This document shows, piece after piece, positions 46,837 through 56,121 of a DNA stretch of 64,000 bases. The notes under the pieces were generated by a model. It made no database searches. It saw only the letters and a list, made by a program, of their open reading frames with translations, and was not told where the DNA came from. The position numbers were made by a program, and so were the translations under genes. How positions within the stretch are numbered: the stretch's first letter is position 1; each line of letters begins with the position of its first letter. Origin of the DNA: Streptococcus suis YS161 (GTDB taxonomy: Bacteria > Bacillota > Bacilli > Lactobacillales > Streptococcaceae); the NCBI RefSeq assembly GCF_002760245.1, contig NZ_ASCA01000006.1, forward strand, positions 1 to 64,000, given 5' to 3'.

Positions 46837-47124
46837 TTATTCTACCTTTCCTGGGATAAAACTAGCTATCCGATAGTGATTTTGAAGTTGTTGAATGTAA
46901 AGAGAAAGCTGAACCAACTCTTTTGGTGCATGGCAAGTCAAGGCTGTCAGCTCTGCAGTAACATAGCGTCCCAATCGATCAGCAAGCAAGTAGAGATTGT
47001 CAGCTTGTCCAAGCTCTTTGGCAGTTTCAAAAACCTTTTCACGCAAAACGGATGTGATAGCATCTTCTGGTAGCTGATAAACCGCCGAAAGATGACTATA
47101 AAATTCTTTACAGGTCGCCTTCAT
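46837..47124 (-). CDS. Small helical protein, possibly bacteriocin-immunity-like
   Basis: 95 aa from ATG 47124, which follows AGGAGG at 6 bases (an upstream 6-codon extension is rejected). The protein is nearly all helix with Leu-rich amphipathic segments such as KELVQLSLYIQQLQNHY. Size and pattern resemble enterocin-A-type immunity proteins, but there is no bacteriocin gene nearby and no clear signature. Treat the function as unknown. It is the first gene of a two-gene operon with yghU. Confidence 0.6.
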   Translation of the reverse strand: MKATCKEFYSHLSAVYQLPEDAITSVLREKVFETAKELGQADNLYLLADRLGRYVTAELTALTCHAPKELVQLSLYIQQLQNHYRIASFIPGKVE

Positions 47125-47185
47125 AGTTGCCTCCTCAATCACTTTTTACATATATTATAGAGTTTGTTTTATTGAATGTCAACTA

Positions 47186-47211
47186 AAAAAGATTGCCCTA
47201 AGACAATCTTT
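47186..47211 (-). terminator. Terminator of rplK-rplA
   Basis: AAAGATTG-tcttagg-CAATCTTT-like stem with TTTTTTAG on the minus strand, a few bases after the rplA stop. Confidence 0.8.
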
Positions 47212-47218
47212 CTATTAA

Positions 47219-47908
47219 TTAAAGTGAGTTAGGATCAACTTTAATACCAACACCTTGTGTTGTTGTAATAGATACTGAAGTCATGTAAGTACCTTTAGCT
47301 GTAGCTGGTTTAGCTTTAGCCATTACATCGTGGAAAGCTTTGAAGTTTTCAACGAGTTTGTCAGCGTCAAATGATACTTTACCGATAAGAGCTTGTACGA
47401 TACCTGCTTTGTCAGCACGGTAAGTGATTTTACCACCTTTAGACTCTTCAACTGCTTTAGCAACATCCATAGTTACTGTACCAGTTTTAGGGTTTGGCAT
47501 CAAGTTACGTGGACCAAGTACACGACCAAGACGTCCAACAACAGCCATCATATCTGGAGTTGCGATAACAACGTCGAAGTCCAACCAACCACCGTTGATT
47601 TTAGCAACGAGGTCGTCTTCACCAACAAAGTCTGCACCAGCAGCTTTTGCTTCTTCTGCTTTAGCACCACGTGCGAAAACAAGAACGCGTGAAGTTTTAC
47701 CAGTACCGTTTGGCAATACCATTGCACCACGGATTTGTTGATCAGCTTTACGTACGTCGATGTTCAAGTTGTAAGCAACTTCAACTGACGCATCAAATTT
47801 AGCGAAGTTAGTTTCTTTTGCAAGAGCAACAGCTTCTTCTACGCTGTAAAGTTTTGTGCTGTCGATTTTTTCAAGAGCAGCACGCAAGTTTTTGCTTTTT
47901 TTAGCCAT
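47219..47908 (-). CDS. rplA: 50S ribosomal protein L1
   Basis: 229 aa, full length. Conserved segments [45 protein letters not shown] and the C-terminal [11 protein letters not shown] are intact. L1 forms the mobile stalk near the E site and, in many bacteria, represses translation of its own rplK-rplA message. It lies 43 bp after rplK. Confidence 0.98.
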   Translation of the reverse strand: MAKKSKNLRAALEKIDSTKLYSVEEAVALAKETNFAKFDASVEVAYNLNIDVRKADQQIRGAMVLPNGTGKTSRVLVFARGAKAEEAKAAGADFVGEDDLVAKINGGWLDFDVVIATPDMMAVVGRLGRVLGPRNLMPNPKTGTVTMDVAKAVEESKGGKITYRADKAGIVQALIGKVSFDADKLVENFKAFHDVMAKAKPATAKGTYMTSVSITTTQGVGIKVDPNSL

Positions 47909-47951
47909 GTTATATGTCTCCTTGTAATCAGATAATCTTGGGTGCTACTTA

Positions 47952-48377
47952 TTAGTCAGTAACAGTGAATCCCATAGAACGAGCAGTACCTTCGATCATA
48001 CGCATTGCAGCTTCAAGAGATGCAGCGTTCAAGTCAGGCATTTTAGTTTCAGCAATTTCTTGTACTTGTGCACGAGTAACTGTTGCAACTTTAGTTTTGT
48101 TTGGTGTACCTGAACCTTTTTCAACACCTGCAGCTTTTTTCAAAAGAACAGCAGCTGGTGGTGTTTTAGTGATGAAAGTGAATGATTTATCTTCATACAC
48201 AGAGATAACTACTGGGATGATCATACCAGCTTGGTCAGCTGTACGAGCGTTAAACTCTTTTGTGAATCCCATGATGTTGATACCTGCTTGACCAAGTGCT
48301 GGACCGACTGGTGGAGCTGGAGTAGCTTTACCTGCAGGAATTTGAAGTTTTACGAGTTTTTCGACTTTTTTAGCCAT
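47952..48377 (-). CDS. rplK: 50S ribosomal protein L11
   Basis: 141 aa. [29 protein letters not shown] is the canonical N-terminus, and the RNA-binding C-terminal domain ends [10 protein letters not shown]11 forms the GTPase-associated centre and is needed for RelA activation. It is the first gene of the operon, with AGGAGG before the ATG. Confidence 0.98.
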   Translation of the reverse strand: MAKKVEKLVKLQIPAGKATPAPPVGPALGQAGINIMGFTKEFNARTADQAGMIIPVVISVYEDKSFTFITKTPPAAVLLKKAAGVEKGSGTPNKTKVATVTRAQVQEIAETKMPDLNAASLEAAMRMIEGTARSMGFTVTD

Positions 48378-48460
48378 GATATAAAATCCTCCTATTGTGG
48401 TTTTGGCGGTAATTAAAGATTTTTACCTCCCACAAATATGTGTTTTACACATACCTTTTC

Positions 48461-48488
48461 ATTATACACGAATTTCAAAGAAATGCAA
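48461..48488 (-). promoter_or_regulatory. Promoter of rplK-rplA
   Basis: TTGCAT (48488-48483), a 16 bp spacer and perfect TATAAT (48466-48461) on the minus strand, leaving an untranslated leader of about 75 bases where L1 autoregulation could act. Confidence 0.75.
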
Positions 48489-48496
48489 GCTTTAGG

Positions 48497-48523
48497 TTTA
48501 CTTTTTTTCACATTTTTTATAGA
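48497..48523 (+). promoter_or_regulatory. Weak promoter of the DUF3397 gene
   Basis: TTTACT at 48497-48502, a 15 bp T-rich spacer and TATAGA at 48518-48523. The ATG at 48532 is only 8 bases beyond the -10 box. Confidence 0.4.
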
Positions 48524-48531
48524 ATGAATGT

Positions 48532-48900
48532 ATGTTCGAATCGATTATATTTTTAAAAATAGTAGCCTTTCTATTCATCTTTCTAACCTTGGCCATTTCG
48601 ATAATTGCTGTCAAGTTTTTTAGGTTGCAAAACCGAGGCTGGAACTTTGCAGACATTGCTTTTCCTCTCTATGCAATTGAATTTTATCTGATTTCGGACA
48701 AGGCCTACTATAACAGTCTACTGCCTCAGCTTGTCCTAGCCCTCTCACTACTAGCGATTGGTCTTTGCGGTTTCTTCCTTTTAAAGAAAAAGAATTTTTT
48801 ATATCGACGTTTCTTCAAGGTTTTCTGGCGAGCTAGTTTTATCTTGACCTTTTTGATGTATCTAGCTTTAGTTATTGCGGTCTTCACTTTAAAATCCTAA
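48532..48900 (+). CDS. DUF3397-type four-helix membrane protein
   Basis: 122 aa with four TM helices at about 6-27, 40-58, 64-83 and 97-119, matching the DUF3397 pattern of Firmicutes. Function unknown. There is no ribosome binding site before ATG 48532, and the best -10 box ends 8 bases upstream, so the message could be leaderless. It is divergent from rplK and ends in a good terminator. Confidence 0.78.
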   Translation: MFESIIFLKIVAFLFIFLTLAISIIAVKFFRLQNRGWNFADIAFPLYAIEFYLISDKAYYNSLLPQLVLALSLLAIGLCGFFLLKKKNFLYRRFFKVFWRASFILTFLMYLALVIAVFTLKS

Positions 48901-48931
48901 AATCATCCATCCTTTCATAGATGGCATAATA

Positions 48932-48966
48932 AATCCCCGTTGCAGGCGCAGTGGGGATTCTTTTTA
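48932..48966 (+). terminator. Terminator of the DUF3397 gene
   Basis: AATCCCC-gttgcaggcgcagt-GGGGATT followed by CTTTTTAT. The RUP-like element starts right at its T run. Confidence 0.85.
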
Positions 48967-49052
48967 TACTAAATCAGACAAGGCGACGTAGATGCAGATA
49001 GAACTGACGTTCATCAAGTCAACAGCGTATGATTTTGATTTTCTAAGAGTAT
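48966..49052. repeat. RUP-like MITE, copy 4 (left end shortened)
   Basis: ATACT then AAATCAGACAAGGCGACG to TTTTGATTTTCTAAGAGTAT. It lacks about 15 bases of the left inverted repeat seen in copy 3, to which the rest is nearly identical in opposite orientation. Confidence 0.8.
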
Positions 49053-49100
49053 TAATTAGTCGTCATATTGATAGGCCTCTCTGGGCATGAAAAGATGGAC

Positions 49101-49487
49101 TTATTCATGAATTTCTAGAGGGAGGCCATCTGGATCAAAGAAGAAGGCCATTTTTTTACCATCAAAATCATCTGTTCGCAGGGCTTCGTGTCGAATGCCC
49201 AAACGGTCAAACTCTTCCAGGCAAGCCTCCACATCTGCAACCTGGAAGGCTAGATGGCGTAGACCTGTATGTTCAGGATTGGGCATGGCAGGACGCATTG
49301 GCGCATCTGGTTTGATGAAGATTTCCAAGATCAGATTGCCTTTTTTGACATTAAAGAGAATATCATTTTTTTCTGGTCGGATATGTTCATCCACCTGTTC
49401 AAAGCCTAGTTTCTCAACATAAAATTCTCTTGTTTTGTCATAGTCACTACCGATAATTGCAATATGATGGACTGCTTCAAATTTCAT
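49101..49487 (-). CDS. VOC family glyoxalase-like protein (GloA2/YaeR type)
   Basis: 128 aa, one glyoxalase/bleomycin-resistance domain. KFEAVHHIAIIGSDYDKT carries the first metal His, HTGLRHLAFQVAD the second, and AFFFDPDGLPLEIHE the Glu. Substrate unknown; a lactoylglutathione-lyase-like role is possible. Its ATG overlaps the ftsK stop by one base (TAATG), so it is translated by coupling. Confidence 0.88.
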   Translation of the reverse strand: MKFEAVHHIAIIGSDYDKTREFYVEKLGFEQVDEHIRPEKNDILFNVKKGNLILEIFIKPDAPMRPAMPNPEHTGLRHLAFQVADVEACLEEFDRLGIRHEALRTDDFDGKKMAFFFDPDGLPLEIHE

Positions 49488-51856
49488 TATTGTGTTTCCA
49501 ATACCTTTCTAGGTTTTGTTCCTTCAGCTGGTCCAATGACACCCGCTGCTTCTAGCTCTTCCATGAGGCGTGTTGCCCTGTTAAAACCAACAGACAAGCG
49601 TCGTTGAATCATAGAGGCGCTGGCTTTTTGTGTCTCAACTACCAAGGCACGTGCTTCGTTGAAAAGTGGATCTCCTCCAGCATCACCAAAACCTGCATCG
49701 CCATCACCTTCTGCCACTTCACCTGGATCAAAGGATTCATCATAATCTGCATCTGCCTGATCCTTGATAAAGCCAACTATTGCTTCTACATCATCATCGG
49801 ATATAAAGGAACCTTGCAAGCGGACTGGATGGTTTTCATCAATCGGTTTAAAGAGCATGTCACCGCGACCCAAGAGTTTTTCAGCACCGTTTTCATCTAG
49901 AATCGTCCGACTATCTGTACCGCTTGATACGGCAAAGGCGATACGAGATGGGACATTGGCTTTAATCAAACCTGAAATAACATCAACAGATGGTCGCTGG
50001 GTAGCAAGAATCATGTGGATACCTGCTGCACGAGCCTTCTGTCCCAAGCGAATAATGGCATCTTCCACTTCCTTGCTGGCTACCATCATCAAGTCTGCCA
50101 ACTCATCTACGATTACCACAATGAGAGGAAGTGGAATCTGTTTTTCTTCTGAACGGCTATTAAATTCTTCGACCTTCGCATTATAACCTTCTAAGTTTCG
50201 GACACCAATCTGGCTAAACAACTCATAGCGTTTCTCCATTTCATCCACTACTTTTTGAAGAGCTCGAGCAGCCTTGCGTGGGTTGGTCACAACGGGAATC
50301 AATAGGTGGGGAATATCATTATAGACCGATAATTCGACCATTTTGGGGTCAATCATCATGAACTTAACTTGGTCTGGACCAGCTTTCATGAGAATTGAAG
50401 AGATGATACCGTTGACAGCAACAGACTTCCCTGAACCAGTTGAACCAGCCACCAATAGATGGGGCATACGTGCTAGGTTAAAGGAACGGACGGAACCATT
50501 GACAGCCTTACCGAGAGGAATTTCCAAAAGCTTGTCTGGGTCTGTTTTAGATTGTTCCCAGAGCTCACGGAAAGGTACTGTAGCCACTTCGGAGTTTGGA
50601 ACTTCAATACCGACCAGAGATTTTCCCGGGATAGGAGCTTCAATACGGACATCTTTAGCCGCAAGGGCTAGAGCCAAATCATCAGCTAGGTTAGAAATCC
50701 GATTGACACGGACGCCGACTGCTGGTTTGACTTCATACTTGGTTACCGATGGTCCAATCTCAGCTCGCTCAACTACTACCTTGATTCCAAAACTGGCAAA
50801 GGTGTCTTCTAAAACTTTAATATTCTGACGAACAATTCGTTTTTCATTGGACTGACTCTTAGCTTTTATAGGAGCAAATAAGTCTATGGACGGAAGTTTA
50901 TATGCTAGTCTCTGCTTAGGCTTGAAATCAATCTGCACATCTGTCTCGTCCTTCTCAAACTCATTTGGTTCAGAAGCCTGGCTTGCCGAGTTTGATTGTG
51001 CTGGTTGGTCATCTTCTACCAACATAATTGGAAATTCATCTTCTATGTCTAAGTGGTCATATTCTGAAATAATCGGTACTTGAACAGGCTCTTCTTCGAG
51101 GATTTCACCCGTTTCTAAATCGACATGTCTATCTACCAGTGCCAAAGCCCGAGCTGACTCTTCCTCTTCCTCTAGACGAAGGCGTTCCTCTTCTAGACGA
51201 GCTAATTCTTGCTGACGTTTTTCTTCTCGTTCTGCTTTCTTCTGTGTTCGAAGCTCTGCTCTTTTTACCTGCGTCTCCGCCAACTTATCTTTGACAACCG
51301 CCAAGCCATCGGCAACATCATAAACAGACCATGGGCTTACAAAAAAGATACCAAATGCTATCACTAGAAGACCGATGAAGAAGGAACCGACATTTGCAAA
51401 GAGGAAAGAGACTGGCAGATAGAAGATACTTCCAATCATCCCTCCGCCTAGAAATGCTGTTACCTGAAACTTAGCTAGGTCTGACAAGGCCAATTTTAGA
51501 GTATGACCGAATAAGTCACTCCCTTGATAGGTCCAGTCTAAGTAAGCCTGAAATTCAATCAATAACCCGATAACAATCAGCCAGAAGCCCGATATGGTCC
51601 CTTCTCTTTCGCGTAAGACTTTGGGAATAAGAAGGTAGATAAATGCACCCGCCAATAATAGATAGGCCAAACTACCAAATAATAGTCGGAAAATATTGTA
51701 GCTGGTCACTCCAAACACACCTAAGCGACTGGCTGCAAAGACAATGAATAAAAGCCCCAATACTCGAAGGGTGATATTTTTAACACGTTCTTGCTGTGCT
51801 AATTCTGCCTTGGTTGGTCGCCTCGTAGCCTTTCCTTTTTTACTCGTTTTTGCCAT
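49487..51856 (-). CDS. ftsK: DNA translocase FtsK/SpoIIIE
   Basis: 789 aa. Four N-terminal TM helices (about 25-170), a Glu/Arg-rich linker (about 190-330), then the RecA-like motor with Walker [18 protein letters not shown] and Walker [15 protein letters not shown], and a C-terminal gamma winged helix ([23 protein letters not shown]) that reads orienting DNA motifs. It clears chromosomal DNA from the division septum. GAGGATTTT precedes the ATG. Confidence 0.96.
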   Translation of the reverse strand: MAKTSKKGKATRRPTKAELAQQERVKNITLRVLGLLFIVFAASRLGVFGVTSYNIFRLLFGSLAYLLLAGAFIYLLIPKVLREREGTISGFWLIVIGLLIEFQAYLDWTYQGSDLFGHTLKLALSDLAKFQVTAFLGGGMIGSIFYLPVSFLFANVGSFFIGLLVIAFGIFFVSPWSVYDVADGLAVVKDKLAETQVKRAELRTQKKAEREEKRQQELARLEEERLRLEEEEESARALALVDRHVDLETGEILEEEPVQVPIISEYDHLDIEDEFPIMLVEDDQPAQSNSASQASEPNEFEKDETDVQIDFKPKQRLAYKLPSIDLFAPIKAKSQSNEKRIVRQNIKVLEDTFASFGIKVVVERAEIGPSVTKYEVKPAVGVRVNRISNLADDLALALAAKDVRIEAPIPGKSLVGIEVPNSEVATVPFRELWEQSKTDPDKLLEIPLGKAVNGSVRSFNLARMPHLLVAGSTGSGKSVAVNGIISSILMKAGPDQVKFMMIDPKMVELSVYNDIPHLLIPVVTNPRKAARALQKVVDEMEKRYELFSQIGVRNLEGYNAKVEEFNSRSEEKQIPLPLIVVIVDELADLMMVASKEVEDAIIRLGQKARAAGIHMILATQRPSVDVISGLIKANVPSRIAFAVSSGTDSRTILDENGAEKLLGRGDMLFKPIDENHPVRLQGSFISDDDVEAIVGFIKDQADADYDESFDPGEVAEGDGDAGFGDAGGDPLFNEARALVVETQKASASMIQRRLSVGFNRATRLMEELEAAGVIGPAEGTKPRKVLETQ

Positions 51857-51920
51857 AAAATCCTCAACTTTCTCAATCTCTTTATTTTATCATAATTGAG
51901 AATATTTTTCATATCAGAAA

Positions 51921-51946
51921 AAGCCCTGCATTATACAGGACTTCTC
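51921..51946 (-). terminator. Terminator of the sus operon
   Basis: AAGTCCTG-tataatg-CAGGgCTTTTTC on the minus strand, about 40 bases after the susH stop. Confidence 0.75.
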
Positions 51947-51982
51947 TTGGAGTGAAAGAATAATTTAAGAGGGCAAATAATA

Positions 51983-53341
51983 TTATAGAGCGTTTAGAAT
52001 AATCTGACCTTCTACGTAGAAGGTTGATGTCAAGGTTTCTTGACCGTCGTTAATAAAGATTTCTACACAGTTGGTGTCAACCAAGACCAACAAGTCTGTC
52101 GCTTTTACAGTAACTGCTCGGCGAACCGTTGACCATTCCTCCTCACCAGCTTGCTGGATTTTGAGGTGACTACGATCAATATAGACTTCTTGGCTTTCCT
52201 TATCGTAACCAAATTGTAGGTAATCTTGGTCAGTTCCAAGTATCAACTCCAAACTGCCTGATAGTTTAAGAGAGAACTTGCTTGGACCTTGGATGCTTTG
52301 TCCAATTTCAATATCCTTGAAGGCTTCCAAGACACTTGTTGGCAGAACTTGGTGCAATCCGTTTTCAGTCTTCTTGAGAATGCGTGGAAGGGTCATCTGA
52401 CCGTACCACTTATGGCCTAGGTCATTGGTCACCAACTTGCGACCCCAGGTGTGCATCCAGGCAATCATGACACGTTCCCCTTCTGGACCTTCAGTCGTTT
52501 GAGCTGCATAGAAATCATGCCCATGGTCGATTTCTTTGAAGGAATCTGCCACAAAGACTTTCTTGTCCCAGTCCACATGACCAGTCACAAAGATATTGGA
52601 ATTGATATTGACAAAGTCATTATCTACTTTTTGATAGCGCATCGGTGAAACAATCAGGTACTCTTGCCCATCTACTTCAAAGTAATCAGGACATTCCCAA
52701 ACATGACCTTGGTGGGCTTGGCCTTTTAAGAAGATAGACTCAAATTGCCAGTCCAGCAAATCGTCAGAGCCTAGTAGGACTATACAGCCGACACCGTCTT
52801 TATGCTTGGTTGCTACAACAGAATAGTAACGACCGTCTCTCTCGAAAATTTTCGGATCACGAAAATCATTGGCGATGACTTCTTCTGGTAGAAGTTCCTC
52901 CGTCGCAACAGGATTCTGTGCGATTTTTTCAAAGTGAATCCCGTCTGTCGAATAGGCCATGTTCTGCACCTGTCTGACAGAGCCATCTTCATCGACGATA
53001 TGACCCGTGTACATAAGCCAGAGGGCATCGTCTTTGACAATAGCAGAGCCCGAGAAACAGCCATCCTTATCGTAGCCCTTGTCGGGAGCAAGGGCAACTG
53101 GAAGATGTTCCCAGTTGACCAGGTCCTTACTTTTAGCGTGGCCCCAATGCATTGGCCCCCAAACACTTTCATAGGGATTGAATTGATAAAAGAGGTGGTA
53201 TTCTCCTCTGAAATAGACAAAGCCATTCGGGTCATTGATCCAGCCAATTTCTGGAACAAAATGACGCTCTGGTCTAAATGTCAGATCAAGGGTTACTTTT
53301 TCTGCTTGAATATATGCATTGGCTTTTTCAACTGTTTTCAC
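51983..53341 (-). CDS. susH: GH32 sucrose(-6-phosphate) hydrolase
   Basis: 452 aa, cytoplasmic (no signal peptide). The nucleophile Asp is in IGWINDPNGFVYF, the stabiliser Asp in NDFRDPKIF and the acid/base Glu in WECPDYF, all intact. It splits imported sucrose or short fructosides. Start GTG 53341 follows AGGAGG at 8 bases. It is the last gene of the susT1-T2-X-H operon, 18 bp after susX. Confidence 0.92.
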   Translation of the reverse strand: MKTVEKANAYIQAEKVTLDLTFRPERHFVPEIGWINDPNGFVYFRGEYHLFYQFNPYESVWGPMHWGHAKSKDLVNWEHLPVALAPDKGYDKDGCFSGSAIVKDDALWLMYTGHIVDEDGSVRQVQNMAYSTDGIHFEKIAQNPVATEELLPEEVIANDFRDPKIFERDGRYYSVVATKHKDGVGCIVLLGSDDLLDWQFESIFLKGQAHQGHVWECPDYFEVDGQEYLIVSPMRYQKVDNDFVNINSNIFVTGHVDWDKKVFVADSFKEIDHGHDFYAAQTTEGPEGERVMIAWMHTWGRKLVTNDLGHKWYGQMTLPRILKKTENGLHQVLPTSVLEAFKDIEIGQSIQGPSKFSLKLSGSLELILGTDQDYLQFGYDKESQEVYIDRSHLKIQQAGEEEWSTVRRAVTVKATDLLVLVDTNCVEIFINDGQETLTSTFYVEGQIILNAL

Positions 53342-53359
53342 AGGCAGCCTCCTTTTTGA

Positions 53360-54970
53360 TTACTGATTTTCTTTGTACTGATCGTAGTATTTTTGCTTGA
53401 TAGCTAACCAGTCAGACAGACCGTAGCTTTCCAATTCTTTCAAATAGCTATCCCACTCTTCTTCGATACCGCCGTTGACAATCCATTCTGCACGTTTGCG
53501 GTAGATGAAGTCGTTCATATCTGCTTCAACTTGAGCAATCTTATCCAAATCTTCTTGTTCCATGAAGACACGAGGGTAAATATCATCGTTGGTCACATAG
53601 TCAAGATAGGTTTCGTGCATCAAGTCCAAACGCCATTTAGCATCATCTGGCATGGTGGTCACTGTACCGTAGTATTCGTCAAGAATAGCCAACGGTCCAC
53701 CAACTTCTGTCTTCTGACGCAATTCGCCTGGAGCTGTACCGTTCAATGGTAGGTGTTTCAAGCTGTTCGTTGCTGTGTCAAGTTCAAAGATATTTTGCTG
53801 TGTTTCATCTCCATAAGTACCCCAGTTGTTTTGAACTGATTGGATCGGAGCGTATTGGGCATCAATCCACTTGGCAGTTAATTCCAAGTTTTTATTGGCT
53901 GATGTGATGACCATGCGGTCACGTTGGAAGCCCATACCGTTTGTACGAGTAATGTGCTTGGTTCCATCAGGACCCGCCAAGACTGGCAAGATGTCATAGG
54001 TATCATTCATACCAGTGATATTTGCCTTGTCCCAAGTGAAGTAAACACCATAGAGATTTTCGCTTCCTTTAGAGATGTAAGTGTTCCAATCTTGTTCAAA
54101 CGCTTCAGGATCTAGAAGACCTTTTTCTTGAAGGGTACGCATAAATTCAACACCTTCTTTGTAGTCTTCATTGTCCGCTGTGAAGTCAACAGTTCCGTCA
54201 TTGCTGACAACTAAGTGGTCATCATTATCACCGACACCGAATGCACCAAAAAGAATTTTGAAGTCCTCATTTCCTCCACCATTGATAAAGCCCATTGGAA
54301 TTTCATCCGCCTTGCCGTTTCCGTTTGGATCCTTGGTCTTGAAGGCTTCAAGGACCTTAATCAAGTCGTCCGTTGTTTTGGGCATTTCAAGACCGAGTTT
54401 GTTCAACCACTCTTTGTTAATCCAAGCAATATCGCTAACAGTATGGATAGACTCCTTACCTTCGCCCAATTCTTCAATCCATGGGAATGAGTAGATATGT
54501 CCGTCTGGTGCTGTAATCATGGAACGGTACTCTGGATTTTCATCCAAAATTTTCTTGAGGTTTGGCATATGCTCATCAATCAAGTCTTCAACTGGTACAA
54601 TAACACCTTGTTTTGCCCAGTTCATCAATTCCACATCGGAAGCACCGTCATTATGGATGGCGTCTGGCAAATCACCTGAAGCAATGTCCAAGTTCCGCTT
54701 TTCACCAAAGTCAGATTGGTAGTTGGTCCAATCAATATGAACGCCAGTTTCTTCCTCAAGACGTTGGAAAATCAACTTATCATTAGGATCAGCTGGAGCT
54801 AGAGGGGAGCTAGCTGTCATAAACTTAAGCGTAACTGATTTCTCCAGCGGGAATTGAACATTTTTCAATTCATAATCAGGGCTTGATGCAGTATTTTTTG
54901 AGCCACAAGCAGCCAACAAAACGGTACTTGCTAGAAGCGTAACAACTGTTTTTCCAAATTTGTGTTTCAT
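53360..54970 (-). CDS. susX: Sucrose ABC transporter substrate-binding lipoprotein
   Basis: 536 aa family 1 extracellular solute-binding protein. Signal peptide with lipobox LLAACG at about residue 20. DGHIYSFPWIEELG and WINKEWLNKLGLEMPKTTDDL are typical of LplA/SusX/FusA-type binders of oligosaccharides. ATG 54970 is 9 bases after GGAGG, and the TTG at 54979 is rejected. It is expressed downstream of a BOX-like element inserted after susT2. Sucrose specificity is inferred from synteny with pneumococcal sus. Confidence 0.9.
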   Translation of the reverse strand: MKHKFGKTVVTLLASTVLLAACGSKNTASSPDYELKNVQFPLEKSVTLKFMTASSPLAPADPNDKLIFQRLEEETGVHIDWTNYQSDFGEKRNLDIASGDLPDAIHNDGASDVELMNWAKQGVIVPVEDLIDEHMPNLKKILDENPEYRSMITAPDGHIYSFPWIEELGEGKESIHTVSDIAWINKEWLNKLGLEMPKTTDDLIKVLEAFKTKDPNGNGKADEIPMGFINGGGNEDFKILFGAFGVGDNDDHLVVSNDGTVDFTADNEDYKEGVEFMRTLQEKGLLDPEAFEQDWNTYISKGSENLYGVYFTWDKANITGMNDTYDILPVLAGPDGTKHITRTNGMGFQRDRMVITSANKNLELTAKWIDAQYAPIQSVQNNWGTYGDETQQNIFELDTATNSLKHLPLNGTAPGELRQKTEVGGPLAILDEYYGTVTTMPDDAKWRLDLMHETYLDYVTNDDIYPRVFMEQEDLDKIAQVEADMNDFIYRKRAEWIVNGGIEEEWDSYLKELESYGLSDWLAIKQKYYDQYKENQ

Positions 54971-55008
54971 CAGAAACAACCTCCTATATTTGTAAATTGA
55001 TTTTTTAG

Positions 55009-55222
55009 AATATCTTTCAGTTTCCTTTTATTACTAGCTCAAAAGGTTTTGAGAACCTTTTGAGGTGGGAAATAGAGGGAACTACGTTCCTATCAAAAAG
55101 CTGAAGACTGTACTGAAGTACGGCATAGCGAGTTCAAATAATACCTGATTATTTGAAGCTGGAGATAAGGAAACGAAGTTTCCTCTTTCGTCGACGTAAG
55201 AAAAGAGAAAACGAAAGATATT
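55009..55222 (-). repeat. BOX-like hairpin-rich repeat in the susT2-susX gap
   Basis: 214 bp bounded by perfect 10 bp inverted repeats AATATCTTTC and GAAAGATATT. Hairpins inside are CTCAAAAGGTT/AACCTTTTGAG, GGAAC/GTTCC, TTCAAATAAT/ATTATTTGAA and GGAAAC/GTTTCC. The block from AAGTACGGCA to AAGTTTCCT is shared with 32141-32408. The element begins two bases after the susT2 stop. Confidence 0.85.
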
Positions 55223-55224
55223 TA

Positions 55225-56112
55225 TTAACCTTTTAATGAACCAGCCATAATACCCTTATCAAAGTATTTCTGGAAGAATGGATACATGACAATGAGTGGC
55301 AAGCTAGAGATGACAATGGTCGCATACTTAATCATTTCTGCGATGCGTTTCATTTCATTCATGGCAGCCTGAGCACCGATCATGTCCTTAGCAGGCTCGC
55401 TTTGAATGAGGATTTTACGAAGTACTAGTTGGAGTGGCTCTAAGTCTGGATCCTTGATGTAAATCATGGCATCAAAGTAAGAATTCCATTGACCGACAAA
55501 GGCATAGAGGAAGAGTACAAACATAATTGGCTTAGCTAGTGGAATCATGATTTTCCAGAAAATCTGAAATTCATTGGCACCGTCCATAACGGCTGCTTCT
55601 ACCAACTCATCCGGCAAGCCTTGGAAATAGGTCCGTGCCAAGATGATATTCCAAACATTGACTGCACCAGGGATAATAATGGCCCAGACAGTGTTCAACA
55701 TTCCCAAATCTTTAACCAAGAGATAGGTCGGAACAAGTCCACCACCGAAGAACATGGTGAAAACCAGAAAGGCATTGATCCATTTTTTCCCAACCAAATC
55801 TTTTTTAGAGAGTGGATAGGCAGTCATGACTGAAATGGCTACAGTCACAAAGGCAAAGGAGAATGAATAAAAGAGTGAGTTAAAAAATCCGCGTAGGATA
55901 GACTTGTCTGAAAATACCCGTTGGTAACCTTCTACTGTCCAGTCCTTTGGATCAAAGCTAATGCCCTTGCTGACCAAAGCCTGCGGATCCATGAAGGAAG
56001 CGACTAAGATATAGACCATAGGCACAACTGTTATGAGAACAAGAAATGCCAGCAAGATTTTATTGACAACCAGCATTCGCTTGTCAAATTTTGTGTACAT
56101 TTGTGTATTCAT
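55225..56112 (-). CDS. susT2: Sucrose ABC transporter permease 2
   Basis: 295 aa, six TM helices, MalG/LplC-type binding-protein-dependent permease. The EAA loop is ELVEAAVMDGANEFQIFWKIMIPLAKP. AGGAGG precedes ATG 56112. It pairs with SusT1 to form the channel. No ATPase gene is in the operon, so a shared MsmK/RafK-type ATPase elsewhere must power it. Confidence 0.92.
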   Translation of the reverse strand: MNTQMYTKFDKRMLVVNKILLAFLVLITVVPMVYILVASFMDPQALVSKGISFDPKDWTVEGYQRVFSDKSILRGFFNSLFYSFSFAFVTVAISVMTAYPLSKKDLVGKKWINAFLVFTMFFGGGLVPTYLLVKDLGMLNTVWAIIIPGAVNVWNIILARTYFQGLPDELVEAAVMDGANEFQIFWKIMIPLAKPIMFVLFLYAFVGQWNSYFDAMIYIKDPDLEPLQLVLRKILIQSEPAKDMIGAQAAMNEMKRIAEMIKYATIVISSLPLIVMYPFFQKYFDKGIMAGSLKG

Positions 56113-56121
56113 ACGAACCTC

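Noticed and set aside
50343-50828. Plus-strand frame of 161 codons inside ftsK
   Set aside because: Antisense shadow of the FtsK motor domain, without start signals or homology.
54171-54494. Plus-strand frames of about 100 codons opposite susX
   Set aside because: Two overlapping antisense frames over a clear lipoprotein gene; a product of codon composition.
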